From JBBKWX01 sp037969175 (GTDB lineage Bacteria; Bacteroidota; Bacteroidia; AKYH767-A; JBBKVM01): a stretch of DNA of 32,211 nt. Shown here one piece after another: positions 9,062-17,547 of this stretch; positions within the stretch are counted from its first letter, which is position 1, and the number at the start of each line of letters is the position of its first letter. The notes under the pieces were generated by a model that was not told where the DNA came from, searched no databases, and saw only the letters and a program-made list of their open reading frames with translations. Both the position numbers and the translations under genes were made by a program. The stretch spans positions 1 to 32,211 of the forward strand of contig JBBKWX010000197.1 of assembly GCA_037969175.1 (NCBI GenBank), read 5' to 3'.

Positions 9062-9910
9062 TCAATAATCTACCAGAGTCTCTTCAAGTTGGCCTAAGGC
9101 AAGCACTAATTGTTCATCATTTGGTGGAATTCCATGCCATTTATGCGAACCCATCATAAAATCAACGCCTTGCCCCATAATGGTTGTCATCAGGATCATA
9201 ACAGGTTTTCCTTTCCCGGTTCTTGCTTTCGCTTGCTCCATAATATCAAGGATCTCATCCATTTTTGAACCATCCATCTCCATAACATCCCATCCGAATG
9301 CTTCCCACTTTGCCTTAACGTCGCCCATAGGTAAAACATTATCTGTTGATCCGTCTATTTGCTGTCCATTTAGATCAATGGTAGAAATCAGATTATCAAT
9401 TTTATTTCCTGCAGCATACATGGCCGCTTCCCAGATCTGACCTTCCTGAATCTCACCATCACCATGAAGTGTATATACTAACGAGGAGTCGCCGGCCAAT
9501 TTTTTACTTAATGCTGCACCGATAGCAACGGATAATCCCTGCCCTAGAGATCCAGAGGCAACACGAATACCGGGTAAACCTTCATGAGTAGCAGGATGGC
9601 CTTGTAATCTGGAATCCAACTTGCGGAAAGTAGCCAGTTCGCTCACATCAAAGTATCCAGATCTGGATAAAACCGAATACCAAACAGGGGAGATATGACC
9701 ATTGGAAAGAAAGAAAAGATCTTCACCTTTTCCATCTATGCTCCAATTTTCCGGTTGATGATTGAGGATATTAAAATATAATGCTGTAAAAAACTCTGTA
9801 CATCCCAAAGAAGCTCCCGGGTGGCCTGACTGCACAGCATGTACCATTCTGACAATGTCTCTTCTTACCTGGCTGCAAATTAGATTGAGTTCTTCGGGAC
9901 TTTGTTTCAT
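9062..9910 (-). CDS. Transketolase, N-terminal subunit
   Basis: A 282-residue thiamine-pyrophosphate-binding subunit of split transketolase. Recognisable parts are SGHPGASLGCTEFF (H30), FFLSNGHISPVWY, RLQGHPATHEGLPGIRVASG, SLGQGLSVAIGAAL and the cofactor motif GDG (150-152) followed by N181 in IDLNGQQ. The start is ATG 9910. A longer frame beginning at TTG 9931 (adding seven residues) is rejected because that TTG overlaps the promoter -7 box at 9929-9936. It is the first gene of the long minus-strand run and diverges from ychF across about 150 bp. Its stop lies 6 nt before the VWA gene. Confidence 0.93.
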   Translation of the reverse strand: MKQSPEELNLICSQVRRDIVRMVHAVQSGHPGASLGCTEFFTALYFNILNHQPENWSIDGKGEDLFFLSNGHISPVWYSVLSRSGYFDVSELATFRKLDSRLQGHPATHEGLPGIRVASGSLGQGLSVAIGAALSKKLAGDSSLVYTLHGDGEIQEGQIWEAAMYAAGNKIDNLISTIDLNGQQIDGSTDNVLPMGDVKAKWEAFGWDVMEMDGSKMDEILDIMEQAKARTGKGKPVMILMTTIMGQGVDFMMGSHKWHGIPPNDEQLVLALGQLEETLVDY

Positions 9911-9928
9911 GGATTTGGATTTGATGCG

Positions 9929-9936
9929 CAAAAATA
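9929..9936 (-). promoter_or_regulatory. Promoter -7 box for the transketolase-led operon
   Basis: On the minus strand TATTTTTG matches TAnnTTTG and ends 18 nt before ATG 9910, giving a short leader of about a dozen bases. No good TTTG -33 box is present. It supports ATG 9910 as the start. Confidence 0.45.
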
Positions 9937-10037
9937 AGCTTTTTGAATCTAAGACTTTAGCTTTAGGTTCAACGGCTTTTCAGAACTTTTCAACATTTGG
10001 AACATATGCCTTCTCATGGTTCATCAAATTAGATTGA

Positions 10038-10045
10038 TATCTTTG
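10038..10045 (+). promoter_or_regulatory. Promoter -7 box for ychF
   Basis: TATCTTTG matches TAnnTTTG exactly and ends 17 nt before the ychF ATG. The -33 position 19 bp upstream reads CATG, a partial match to TTTG. Confidence 0.5.
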
Positions 10046-10062
10046 CGCAAAATTTTAAAGAA

Positions 10063-11163
10063 ATGGGTCTGAAATGCGGAATTGTTGGTTTACCGAATGT
10101 AGGGAAATCAACTTTGTTCAATTGTTTATCAAATGCTAAGGCGCAAGCTGCCAATTTTCCTTTTTGTACCATCGAACCCAATATAGGTGTCATCACTGTT
10201 CCTGATGAGCGACTGAACGCTCTTGCAGATCTTGTGAATCCACAAAAAGTTTTGCCAACAGTTGTGGAGATCGTTGATATTGCTGGCCTTGTGAAGGGTG
10301 CAAGTAAAGGTGAAGGTCTTGGTAATCAGTTCTTGGGTAACATTCGCGAAACAGATGCGATCCTGCATGTTTTAAGATGTTTTGATGATGGCAATGTAGT
10401 CCATGTGGATGGGTCAGTTGATCCTGTTCGTGACAAAGCAACCATTGATTATGAATTGCAACTAAAGGATCTTGAAGCGGTTGACAAAAAGATCCAGAAA
10501 TATGAAAAGATCGCAAGGGTAGGAGCTGACAAAGAAGCCAAGAAGATCTACGATGTGTTGAATGTTTATAAGAAACATTTGGAACAAGGTAAATCAGCGC
10601 GAAGTGCCCCTGTCACTGAAGAGGATAGGAAATTTGCTGAAGATCTATACCTGCTTACAGAAAAGCCGGTAATGTATATATGTAATGTAGATGAAGGATC
10701 GGTTTTGACAGGCAATAAATATGTGGATCTGGTTAAAGAAGCCGTGAAAGATGAAAATGCTGAAGTGTTGGTGATCGCAGCTGCAATTGAAGCTGAGATC
10801 TCTCAGCTTGAGAGTTATGAAGACCGTATGGCTTTTCTTTCTGATCTGGGTTTAGCTGAAAGCGGAGTAGCAAAACTGATAAAAACTGCATATAAATTAC
10901 TTGACCTTTATACCTATTTTACTGCCGGTGAAAAAGAAGTTCGTGCCTGGACCATAACTAAAGGAATGAAAGCACCGGCTGCAGCAGGTGTGATCCATTC
11001 TGATTTTGAAAAGGGATTTATTCGAGCAGAAGTGATAGGGTATGAAAATTTCATCAAATATCGTTCAGAACAAGCATGTAAAGAGGCCGGTAAAATGTCA
11101 GTTGAAGGGAAAGAATATGTGGTCGCCGATGGAGACGTAATGCATTTCAGGTTCAATGTTTAA
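10063..11163 (+). CDS. ychF: Redox-regulated ATPase YchF (Obg-family P-loop NTPase)
   Basis: A 366-residue cytoplasmic P-loop protein of normal family length. G1 is GLPNVGKST (residues 9-17) and G2 lies around NFPFCTIEPN. G3 is DIAGLVKGASKGEGLGNQFL, which has Leu where many GTPases have a catalytic Gln. The base-recognition motif is NVDE (208-211) in place of NKxD, the feature that makes YchF bind ATP. A coiled-coil segment lies between G3 and NVDE, and the C-terminal TGS domain (from about 280, TYFTAGEKEVRAWTI, ending VADGDVMHFRFNV) is complete. YchF binds ribosomes and takes part in translation and stress control. It diverges from the transketolase operon, and no strong terminator was seen after it. 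Confidence 0.97.
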   Translation: MGLKCGIVGLPNVGKSTLFNCLSNAKAQAANFPFCTIEPNIGVITVPDERLNALADLVNPQKVLPTVVEIVDIAGLVKGASKGEGLGNQFLGNIRETDAILHVLRCFDDGNVVHVDGSVDPVRDKATIDYELQLKDLEAVDKKIQKYEKIARVGADKEAKKIYDVLNVYKKHLEQGKSARSAPVTEEDRKFAEDLYLLTEKPVMYICNVDEGSVLTGNKYVDLVKEAVKDENAEVLVIAAAIEAEISQLESYEDRMAFLSDLGLAESGVAKLIKTAYKLLDLYTYFTAGEKEVRAWTITKGMKAPAAAGVIHSDFEKGFIRAEVIGYENFIKYRSEQACKEAGKMSVEGKEYVVADGDVMHFRFNV

Positions 11164-11432
11164 GCTCTTATAGTCTCAATACTACTGATTTAAGAGTTCT
11201 TATTGGAATTGTGATTTAAGTATTGTATTTTTAGGCGTATACAAGCATTGCCGGAACAAACTTGCTTTTAATTATCGAAGAGATTAGGGATATACTTTTT
11301 GAATAGTGAATAATTACAGGAGTGTTCATATTAGTTTGAAAAATTAAAAGAAGGAAACACTTGAAGTTTTAAGTGATTTTTGTGAACCGGAGCTTTTAAA
11401 CTTTTGGCCATTGGTCTAGTTATTTTTTTCAT
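11164..11432 (+). other. Intergenic region before the Cas6-like gene
   Basis: These 269 bases hold no gene. They contain a perfect 7-bp inverted repeat, CAATACT (11178-11184) with AGTATTG (11219-11225), and inside or overlapping it a direct repeat GATTTAAG (11187-11194 and 11213-11220). A weak CACTT/AAGTG hairpin lies near 11360. No CRISPR repeat array and no clear promoter were found. Confidence 0.4.
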
Positions 11433-12167
11433 ATGCGGGTAAAAATTTCATTTTTAAGAAGTCAGGGAAGTTTAAATACTGTTCCACTTCATCATCAAAA
11501 AATCATTTGGAGCACTATTCAAAGTGTATTGCAGGAAATTCCGGGTCATGAAGGAGAATTTAACTTCTCTTCTTTGAAAGGAACTTCTAAAGTAAAAAAT
11601 GGTTTCATGCGATTCCTGTCATCCAAAATAACCCTTGTGATGTCCTCAGGAAATGACGCACTTATGAATGCATTTGTCGAAAAGATATTTACTTTACCCG
11701 AAGTGGCATTTGGTAGGATGGTGCTCATTCCCAAGTCATACGAAACAATTCCTACCCCTGAATTTCAAAAGGAAATGAAATGTGTTTGCATTTCACCTAT
11801 TGTTCTTTCGGATCCGGAATTGGATCCTACAAATAGTCAGGAAATAATAGACCCTGCAAGTCAGCAGTTTTCTGATTTTCTTTTCAATTCAATGATGGAC
11901 AGGCTTGAAAAATCAGGTGTATCTGAATCAAAACTCAATGAGTACGCTGAATTTGAAGCTTCACCGGATCATGAGTATTTGCAAAAGTTAACCGAGACAG
12001 GTAAAAAGTTTGCCCGTTTTTACAAAAGCTGTAATGGACAAAGCATGATAGGGTATCTTTTGCCTTTTCAATTGCATGCACATCCTGATATACATAAGTA
12101 TTTTTGGGACCAGGGAATTGGCAGTCTTACAGAGGAAGGTTACGGCATGATAGATTACGTGATCTGA
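11433..12167 (+). CDS. cas6: Stand-alone Cas6-like CRISPR endoribonuclease
   Basis: A 244-residue protein whose layout matches the Cas6 family, which cuts CRISPR precursor RNA within the repeats. The N-terminal ferredoxin-like half starts MRVKISFLRSQG and has GHEGEFNFSSLKG (H39; FNFSSL 43-48), which matches the position of the catalytic His and FTFSxL motif of many Cas6 proteins. KITLVMSSGNDALMNAF resembles the wxiSSpdeel strand. CVCISPIVLSD (117-127) matches the tlSPIvv motif between the two halves. The C-terminus carries the glycine-rich RNA-binding loop GIGSLTEEGYGMI (228-240), the best family signature. No other cas gene and no array is in the window; neighbours are ychF and parE. It could act on arrays elsewhere in the genome or have taken another RNA-processing role. 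Assignment is by motif reading only. Confidence 0.8.
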   Translation: MRVKISFLRSQGSLNTVPLHHQKIIWSTIQSVLQEIPGHEGEFNFSSLKGTSKVKNGFMRFLSSKITLVMSSGNDALMNAFVEKIFTLPEVAFGRMVLIPKSYETIPTPEFQKEMKCVCISPIVLSDPELDPTNSQEIIDPASQQFSDFLFNSMMDRLEKSGVSESKLNEYAEFEASPDHEYLQKLTETGKKFARFYKSCNGQSMIGYLLPFQLHAHPDIHKYFWDQGIGSLTEEGYGMIDYVI

Positions 12168-12253
12168 TACAATTTTTTACTTTTTATTAACAATGGGTAT
12201 AGGCCCAAAGCGGATTGCGTATATTTATGGCCATTGCTGTAAACTAATATTTC

Positions 12254-14122
12254 ATGGCCAAATCAACCCCTAATATTCCTACTGAATCTGTCTATAATGA
12301 AGACAGTATCAAATCCCTTGACTGGAAAGAACATATCCGGTTGCGTCCCGGTATGTATATCGGGAAGCTGGGAGATGGTTCAGCAAAGGATGATGGTATC
12401 TATGTGCTGATCAAAGAAGTTGTCGATAATTGTATCGATGAATTTGTGATGGGAAATGGAAGAAACATTGATATAAAAGTTAACCATGGAGAAGTTGAGA
12501 TCCGTGATTATGGTAGGGGAATACCATTGGGTAAAGTGGTTGAATGTGTTAGTAAAATAAATACAGGAGGAAAGTATGATTCCAAAGCTTTTCAAAAATC
12601 TGTTGGTCTAAATGGTGTAGGTTCAAAAGCTGTTAACGCCCTCTCTTCATTTTTCAGAGTTCAATCCGTAAGGGATGGACTAACTACTATTGCCGAATTC
12701 GGACAAGGAATATTGTTGAAAGAAGAAAAAGAATTACCAACATCTTTGAAGAATGGTACCATCGTAAAATTTTCTCCTGATGACAGCATTTTTAGCAATT
12801 ATAGATTCAATGCTGAGTATATAGAAAACATGATCTGGAACTATGCGTTCCTGAATCGCGGGTTAAATATCAACTTTAACGGACAAAAATTTCATAGTGA
12901 AAACGGATTGCTTGATTTGTTGAACAGAAACCTGAGTGATCCTGTTTTGTATCCTATCATTCATCTTCATGGCGACGATATAGAGATTGCATTTACCCAT
13001 ACTCCAAGCTATGGGGAAGATTATTATTCTTTTGTAAACGGACAGCATACTACTCAAGGAGGAACTCATCAGGCTGCATTCCGTGAAGCAATTGTTAAAA
13101 CCTGTAGGGATTTTTATAAAAAGGATTTTGATGCCAGCGATATTCGAACATCCATTGTTGCGGCCATTGCAGTAAAAGTTCAGGAGCCTGTATTTGAAAG
13201 CCAAACCAAAACCAAACTCGGATCACAGGTAGCAGGTCCTGATGGGCCAAGCATCCGGACATGGATAAATGATTTTGTAAAGAGAGAGCTTGACAATTAT
13301 CTGCACCAAAATCCGGCTACAGCTGATGCTTTGTTGAAAAAAATTCAGCAAAGTGAAAGAGAAAGAAAAGAGATAGCAGGAATAAAAAAACTTGCAAACG
13401 AAAGAGCAAAAAAAGCAAATCTTCATAATAAAAAACTCAGAGATTGTCGTGTTCATTTTAATACAAAACATGAAGACAAACATGAGACATCTCTTTTCAT
13501 AACAGAGGGAGATTCGGCGAGTGGAAGTATCACCAAAGCAAGAAATGTGAATCTGCAAGCTGTATTTAGTTTGAAAGGAAAGCCATTGAACAGCTTTGGT
13601 CTCACAAAAAAGATCGTTTATGAAAATGAAGAATTTAATCTTCTTCAAAACGCATTGAATATTGAAGATGGTATTGAAGATCTGCGTTATAATAAAATTA
13701 TTGTTGCTACGGATGCTGATGTAGATGGAATGCATATCCGACTATTATTGCTAACATTCTTTCTACAGTTTTTTCCTGAGCTTGTAAAAAGCGGACATCT
13801 TTATATTTTGCAGACTCCTCTGTTCAGAGTGAGAAACAAAAAAGAAACGATCTATTGTTATTCTGAAGTGGAGCGACAAAAAGCAATCGAAAAACTCGGA
13901 CCAAAACCTGAGATCACCCGATTCAAAGGACTTGGTGAGATATCGCCTGAGGAATTTGGAAATTTTATCGGGAAAAAAATTAGACTGGAGCCGGTAGTTT
14001 TACTTAAGGAAAGTTCATTACATGATACATTGAGTTATTTCATGGGAAAGAACACTCCCGAAAGACAAGATTTTATCATAGAAAATTTAAGAGTTGAGAA
14101 GGACCTTGTAGAGCAGGTATGA
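12254..14122 (+). CDS. parE: DNA topoisomerase IV subunit B (ParE)
   Basis: A 622-residue type IIA topoisomerase ATPase subunit. The GHKL ATPase domain has HIRLRPGMYIG, EVVDNCIDEF, DYGRGIP and GLNGVGSKAVNALS. The transducer domain includes the YSFVNGQHTTQGGTHQAAFR region. The TOPRIM domain carries EGDSASG (E418) and DADVDG (D487, D489, D491) for metal binding, and the protein ends in the PEITRFKGLGEISPEEFG region. The pairing with a ParC-like gene 4 nt downstream and the lack of a nearby recF/gyrB context favour topoisomerase IV over gyrase. With ParC it decatenates and relaxes chromosomes using ATP. A near-match to the -7 box (TATATTTA) lies at 12220-12227. Confidence 0.93.
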   Translation: MAKSTPNIPTESVYNEDSIKSLDWKEHIRLRPGMYIGKLGDGSAKDDGIYVLIKEVVDNCIDEFVMGNGRNIDIKVNHGEVEIRDYGRGIPLGKVVECVSKINTGGKYDSKAFQKSVGLNGVGSKAVNALSSFFRVQSVRDGLTTIAEFGQGILLKEEKELPTSLKNGTIVKFSPDDSIFSNYRFNAEYIENMIWNYAFLNRGLNINFNGQKFHSENGLLDLLNRNLSDPVLYPIIHLHGDDIEIAFTHTPSYGEDYYSFVNGQHTTQGGTHQAAFREAIVKTCRDFYKKDFDASDIRTSIVAAIAVKVQEPVFESQTKTKLGSQVAGPDGPSIRTWINDFVKRELDNYLHQNPATADALLKKIQQSERERKEIAGIKKLANERAKKANLHNKKLRDCRVHFNTKHEDKHETSLFITEGDSASGSITKARNVNLQAVFSLKGKPLNSFGLTKKIVYENEEFNLLQNALNIEDGIEDLRYNKIIVATDADVDGMHIRLLLLTFFLQFFPELVKSGHLYILQTPLFRVRNKKETIYCYSEVERQKAIEKLGPKPEITRFKGLGEISPEEFGNFIGKKIRLEPVVLLKESSLHDTLSYFMGKNTPERQDFIIENLRVEKDLVEQV

Positions 14123-14126
14123 TCAA

Positions 14127-16271
14127 ATGAGTGAAGAAAAACAAAAACACGAAGAGTCGAACGTTACACCTGTATCGGCCTTATACAACAACTGGTTTCT
14201 GGAATATGCATCCTATGTAATTCTTGAAAGAGCAGTACCCTATATCGATGATGGCTTGAAGCCTGTTCAGCGCAGGTTGATGCATGCTATGTGGGAACTG
14301 GAAGATGGGCGATATAACAAAGTAGCAAACATCATTGGTCATACGATGAAATATCATCCGCATGGAGATGTTTCGATCGGTGATGCACTGGTTCAGCTTG
14401 GTCAGAAAGATCTGGTGATTGATACGCAAGGCAACTGGGGTAACACATTGACAGGTGATAGTGCAGCTGCCTCAAGATATATAGAAGCACGACTTTCCAA
14501 ATTTGCACTGGAAGTTGTGTTCAATCCCAAGACAACTGTCTGGCAGGCATCTTACGATGGCCGGAATAAAGAACCTGTGACTCTTCCTGTGAAATTTCCT
14601 TTGCTGCTTGCTCAAGGAGTAGAAGGGATCGCTGTAGGATTGGCTTGTAAAATATTACCACATAATTTTATTGAATTGCTTGAAGCAGCAATAGAAATAG
14701 TGAAAGGTAAAACACCTGATATTTTGCCGGATTTTCCGGGTGGAGGAATAGCAGATTTCTCTAAATATAACGGAGGATTAAGAGGAGGGAAGATCCGTGT
14801 TAGAGCGAAGATCGAGAAGTTAGATAAAAAAACATTGTGTATCGTTGAACTTCCTTTTGGTACAACAACAGGTAGTTTGATAGAATCCATTCTACATGCA
14901 AATGATAAAGGAAAGATCAAGATCAAAAAAGTAGAAGATAACACTTCTTCAGTGGTCGAGATCCTTGTTCATTTACATCCTGATTCTTCCGAAGATCTTG
15001 ACAGAACCATAGATGCTCTATATGCATTCACAGATTGTGAAGTTTCGATCTCTCCAAATTCATGTGTGATCAAAGATGATAGACCTCATTTTTATTCCGT
15101 GAATGAAATGCTGAAAGTTTCTGTTGATCAAACAATGGAACTGCTTAAGCTCGAACTCGAGATTCGCAAAAGTGAATTGATGGAGTCATGGCATTTTAGT
15201 TCGCTGGAAAAGATCTTTATCGAGAACAGAGTGTATCGTGATATTGAAGAATGTACAACCTGGGAAGATGTTTTGAAGACGATAGACCTCGGACTTGAGC
15301 CTTACAAAGGGCTTTTGAGACGTGAAGTCACTCAGGAAGATATTCTCAGACTCACAGAAATAAAGATCAAAAGGATATCCAGATTTGACGCTTTTCAGGC
15401 GGATGAAAAGATCAGAAATATTGAAGAGGAATTGTTTAAGGTAGAGAATGAATTAAACAATATCAAAGGAGTTACGATAGCCTGGTATAGAAATTTATTA
15501 AAAAAATACGGTAAGGATAAAGAGAGAAAAACCAAAATTGAATCCTTTGAATCTATTATTGCATCTGATGTTGTAGTAAACAACCAGAAACTATATGTCA
15601 ATAGAGAAGATGGATTTGCAGGTTATGGATTGAAGAAGAATGAATTCGTTATGGATTGTTCAGATATCGATGACATAATTGTGTTTAGAGAAGATGGGAC
15701 ATTCACAGTTTCAAGAATTGCAGAAAAGAGTTTCGTTGGTAAAGGGATACTTCATATAGCCGTATTCAGAAAGAGTGATGAGGATACAGTTTACAATCTG
15801 CTGTATCAGGATGGCGCTAAGGGATCACTTATGGTGAAACGATTCACAATTGGCGGGATGACCAGAGAAAAGGAATACTCTATCACTAAAGGAAAACCAA
15901 ATAGTAAGATCTGGTATTTTGGAATATCAGGGGCCAATGATGCCGAAAGTTTGCAGGTAATATTGAAACCAAAACCAAGATTGCGTATCAAAAATATTGA
16001 TGTATTACTGAATGATATTTTAATCAAAGGGCGATCAGCACAAGGAAATATTGTTTCAAAATATCCGGTATCCAAAGTTGTATTATTAAAAGGAAAAGCT
16101 GCTGTAGCAAGCTCTTCAGCAGATGATTCGGGAGATAAGACTGTTTCGGAAAAGAATAATCCTACAAAACCAGACTCAGCTTCAAAACCTCCGCCTGCTA
16201 TTGTGAAAAGTAAGATTGCCGATGATGATGATACAGCAGATGGAGAAGGACAAATGAGTTTAGATATATAA
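14127..16271 (+). CDS. parC: DNA topoisomerase IV subunit A (ParC)
   Basis: A 714-residue DNA cleavage subunit. The winged-helix region has YIDDGLKPVQRRLMHAMWE and YHPHGDVSIGDALVQLGQ. The catalytic Tyr is Y118 in AAASRYIEARLS with R117 before it. The tower follows (PPHN-like ILPHNFIELLEAA), then a coiled coil at about 425-465, and a C-terminal DNA-wrapping domain from about 490. That last domain seems short: after about residue 650 it becomes a low-complexity Ser/Pro/Asp tail ending GEGQMSLDI. Many ParC and GyrA proteins are longer, so the pinwheel may be reduced. The site matching the quinolone-contact Ser of GyrA is V82 (HGDVSIGD), with D86 kept. Its TAA overlaps the next ATG by one base, so translation of the methyltransferase is likely coupled. 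Confidence 0.93.
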   Translation: MSEEKQKHEESNVTPVSALYNNWFLEYASYVILERAVPYIDDGLKPVQRRLMHAMWELEDGRYNKVANIIGHTMKYHPHGDVSIGDALVQLGQKDLVIDTQGNWGNTLTGDSAAASRYIEARLSKFALEVVFNPKTTVWQASYDGRNKEPVTLPVKFPLLLAQGVEGIAVGLACKILPHNFIELLEAAIEIVKGKTPDILPDFPGGGIADFSKYNGGLRGGKIRVRAKIEKLDKKTLCIVELPFGTTTGSLIESILHANDKGKIKIKKVEDNTSSVVEILVHLHPDSSEDLDRTIDALYAFTDCEVSISPNSCVIKDDRPHFYSVNEMLKVSVDQTMELLKLELEIRKSELMESWHFSSLEKIFIENRVYRDIEECTTWEDVLKTIDLGLEPYKGLLRREVTQEDILRLTEIKIKRISRFDAFQADEKIRNIEEELFKVENELNNIKGVTIAWYRNLLKKYGKDKERKTKIESFESIIASDVVVNNQKLYVNREDGFAGYGLKKNEFVMDCSDIDDIIVFREDGTFTVSRIAEKSFVGKGILHIAVFRKSDEDTVYNLLYQDGAKGSLMVKRFTIGGMTREKEYSITKGKPNSKIWYFGISGANDAESLQVILKPKPRLRIKNIDVLLNDILIKGRSAQGNIVSKYPVSKVVLLKGKAAVASSSADDSGDKTVSEKNNPTKPDSASKPPPAIVKSKIADDDDTADGEGQMSLDI

Positions 16272-17440
16272 TGAAACAAGACAACCAATTAAGAATCGCA
16301 TTAGAATTAATTAAATCATGGTCAGGAAATGAACCTTTGCACAATCATCTTACAAATGAATTCAGAAAGCATAAGCAATTTGGATCCAGAGACAGACGGT
16401 TGTATTCATCATTGGCCTATTCCTGGCAACGGATTGGCAAATTAGCAATAGAAATGCCTCCGGAAAAAAGGTTGGCATTAGCTTCTTTTTTATGTAATGA
16501 TGTAGACAATAAGATCAGAACTTTTTTGGTTGAAAAATACCTGCCTGAAGGAATGTCGCTTCTAGACGCTACAACAGAAGAAAGGTTAGCATATGTTGAT
16601 CAAAACATAGATAAGAAACATACTATATTTCCAATTGAAATGTCTTTGAGCGATGGAGTAGAGATGACTGAGATTATTTCATCCATGTTGACTCGTCCAC
16701 TTGTTTTCATCCGTATCACAAAGGGAAAAGAAGAAGACGTAGACCAGGAATTGAGTCAATTGTACGTTACTGTTGATGGAATAGAATTACCATCGGGTAC
16801 CCGGGCATTGGCACCGGGAGCAAGGCTGGATGATAGTTTCGCTGTGAATAAAGGGTATATTGAAATTCAGGATCTGAGTTCGCAATTGACCGGCAATTTT
16901 ATCAATCCCGAAAAACATGAAACCTGTTGGGATGCTTGTTGTGGCTCTGGCGGTAAATCCCTGATGTTGCTCAACAAATTCCCTTCCTTATACTTTCATG
17001 CAAGTGATGTTAGAAAAAGTATGTTGCAAAATTATTCGGAGCGCCTGAAGAAGCACGGTTATAGCAACTTCAAAACCTATGAAGCTAATCTTGAAGAGAA
17101 GGGTTTGGAAGTGCCGAAGACAGATTTTATTGTAGCTGATGTCCCTTGTAGTGGAAGCGGGACTTGGGCAAGAACACCTGAGCAGGCAATTTCATTTAAT
17201 GATGAGGTACTTGCATCTTATATAATGAAGCAGCAACTCATCATGAAAAATATTATTTCAAGTGGAAAAAAAGGTCAATCCTTGTTTTATATCACCTGTT
17301 CTATTTTTAAAGCTGAAAATGAAGATCAGATCGAGAAATTGGAAGATGCAGGCTTAGTTTCCATAAAAAATAAAAAGATGATCATCGGTTCCCGCCATGG
17401 GGCTGATTCACTCTTTGTGGCTGAATTAGAAATCGTTTAG
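16271..17440 (+). CDS. RsmB/NOP-family RNA (cytosine-C5) methyltransferase
   Basis: A 389-residue SAM-dependent enzyme of the RsmB/Nop2 family, which methylates C5 of cytosines in rRNA. Before the catalytic domain lies a helical N-terminal region of about 120 residues, as in RsmB. The SAM motif I is CWDACCGSGGKSLMLL (D221, G225). The two active-site cysteines are C293 in DVPCSGSGTW and C343 in YITCSIFKAENE, the latter being the attacking nucleophile by family precedent. The motif-I segment usually reads DxCAAPGGK; here it is DACCGSGGK, a common Bacteroidota form. Which rRNA base is modified cannot be stated, so I give no symbol. It is translationally coupled to parC. Confidence 0.9.
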   Translation: MKQDNQLRIALELIKSWSGNEPLHNHLTNEFRKHKQFGSRDRRLYSSLAYSWQRIGKLAIEMPPEKRLALASFLCNDVDNKIRTFLVEKYLPEGMSLLDATTEERLAYVDQNIDKKHTIFPIEMSLSDGVEMTEIISSMLTRPLVFIRITKGKEEDVDQELSQLYVTVDGIELPSGTRALAPGARLDDSFAVNKGYIEIQDLSSQLTGNFINPEKHETCWDACCGSGGKSLMLLNKFPSLYFHASDVRKSMLQNYSERLKKHGYSNFKTYEANLEEKGLEVPKTDFIVADVPCSGSGTWARTPEQAISFNDEVLASYIMKQQLIMKNIISSGKKGQSLFYITCSIFKAENEDQIEKLEDAGLVSIKNKKMIIGSRHGADSLFVAELEIV

Positions 17441-17547
17441 TCAGTCAAATGTAAAGTTTCCTCCTAAAGCATTTGCTCTTCAATATTCTTTGGAATAAGC
17501 CATCGATACATGGAATTTATTTACTTAATTGCAAAAAATCCTGAAAA

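Noticed and set aside
9911..9931. TTG start for the transketolase N subunit
   Set aside because: It lies in the -7 box TATTTTTG; ATG 9910 gives the usual N-terminus.
11164..11200. Terminator after ychF (CTCTTA/TAAGAG)
   Set aside because: Only 6 bp with a loop of about 20 nt and no T run.
11164..11432. CRISPR repeat next to the Cas6-like gene
   Set aside because: GATTTAAG occurs only twice and is 8 bp long; no array of 25-40 bp repeats is present.
13223..13735. 170-codon minus-strand frame opposite parE
   Set aside because: Composition is Phe/Ile/Cys-rich shadow of the plus-strand gene; the TOPRIM motifs are clearly on the plus strand.
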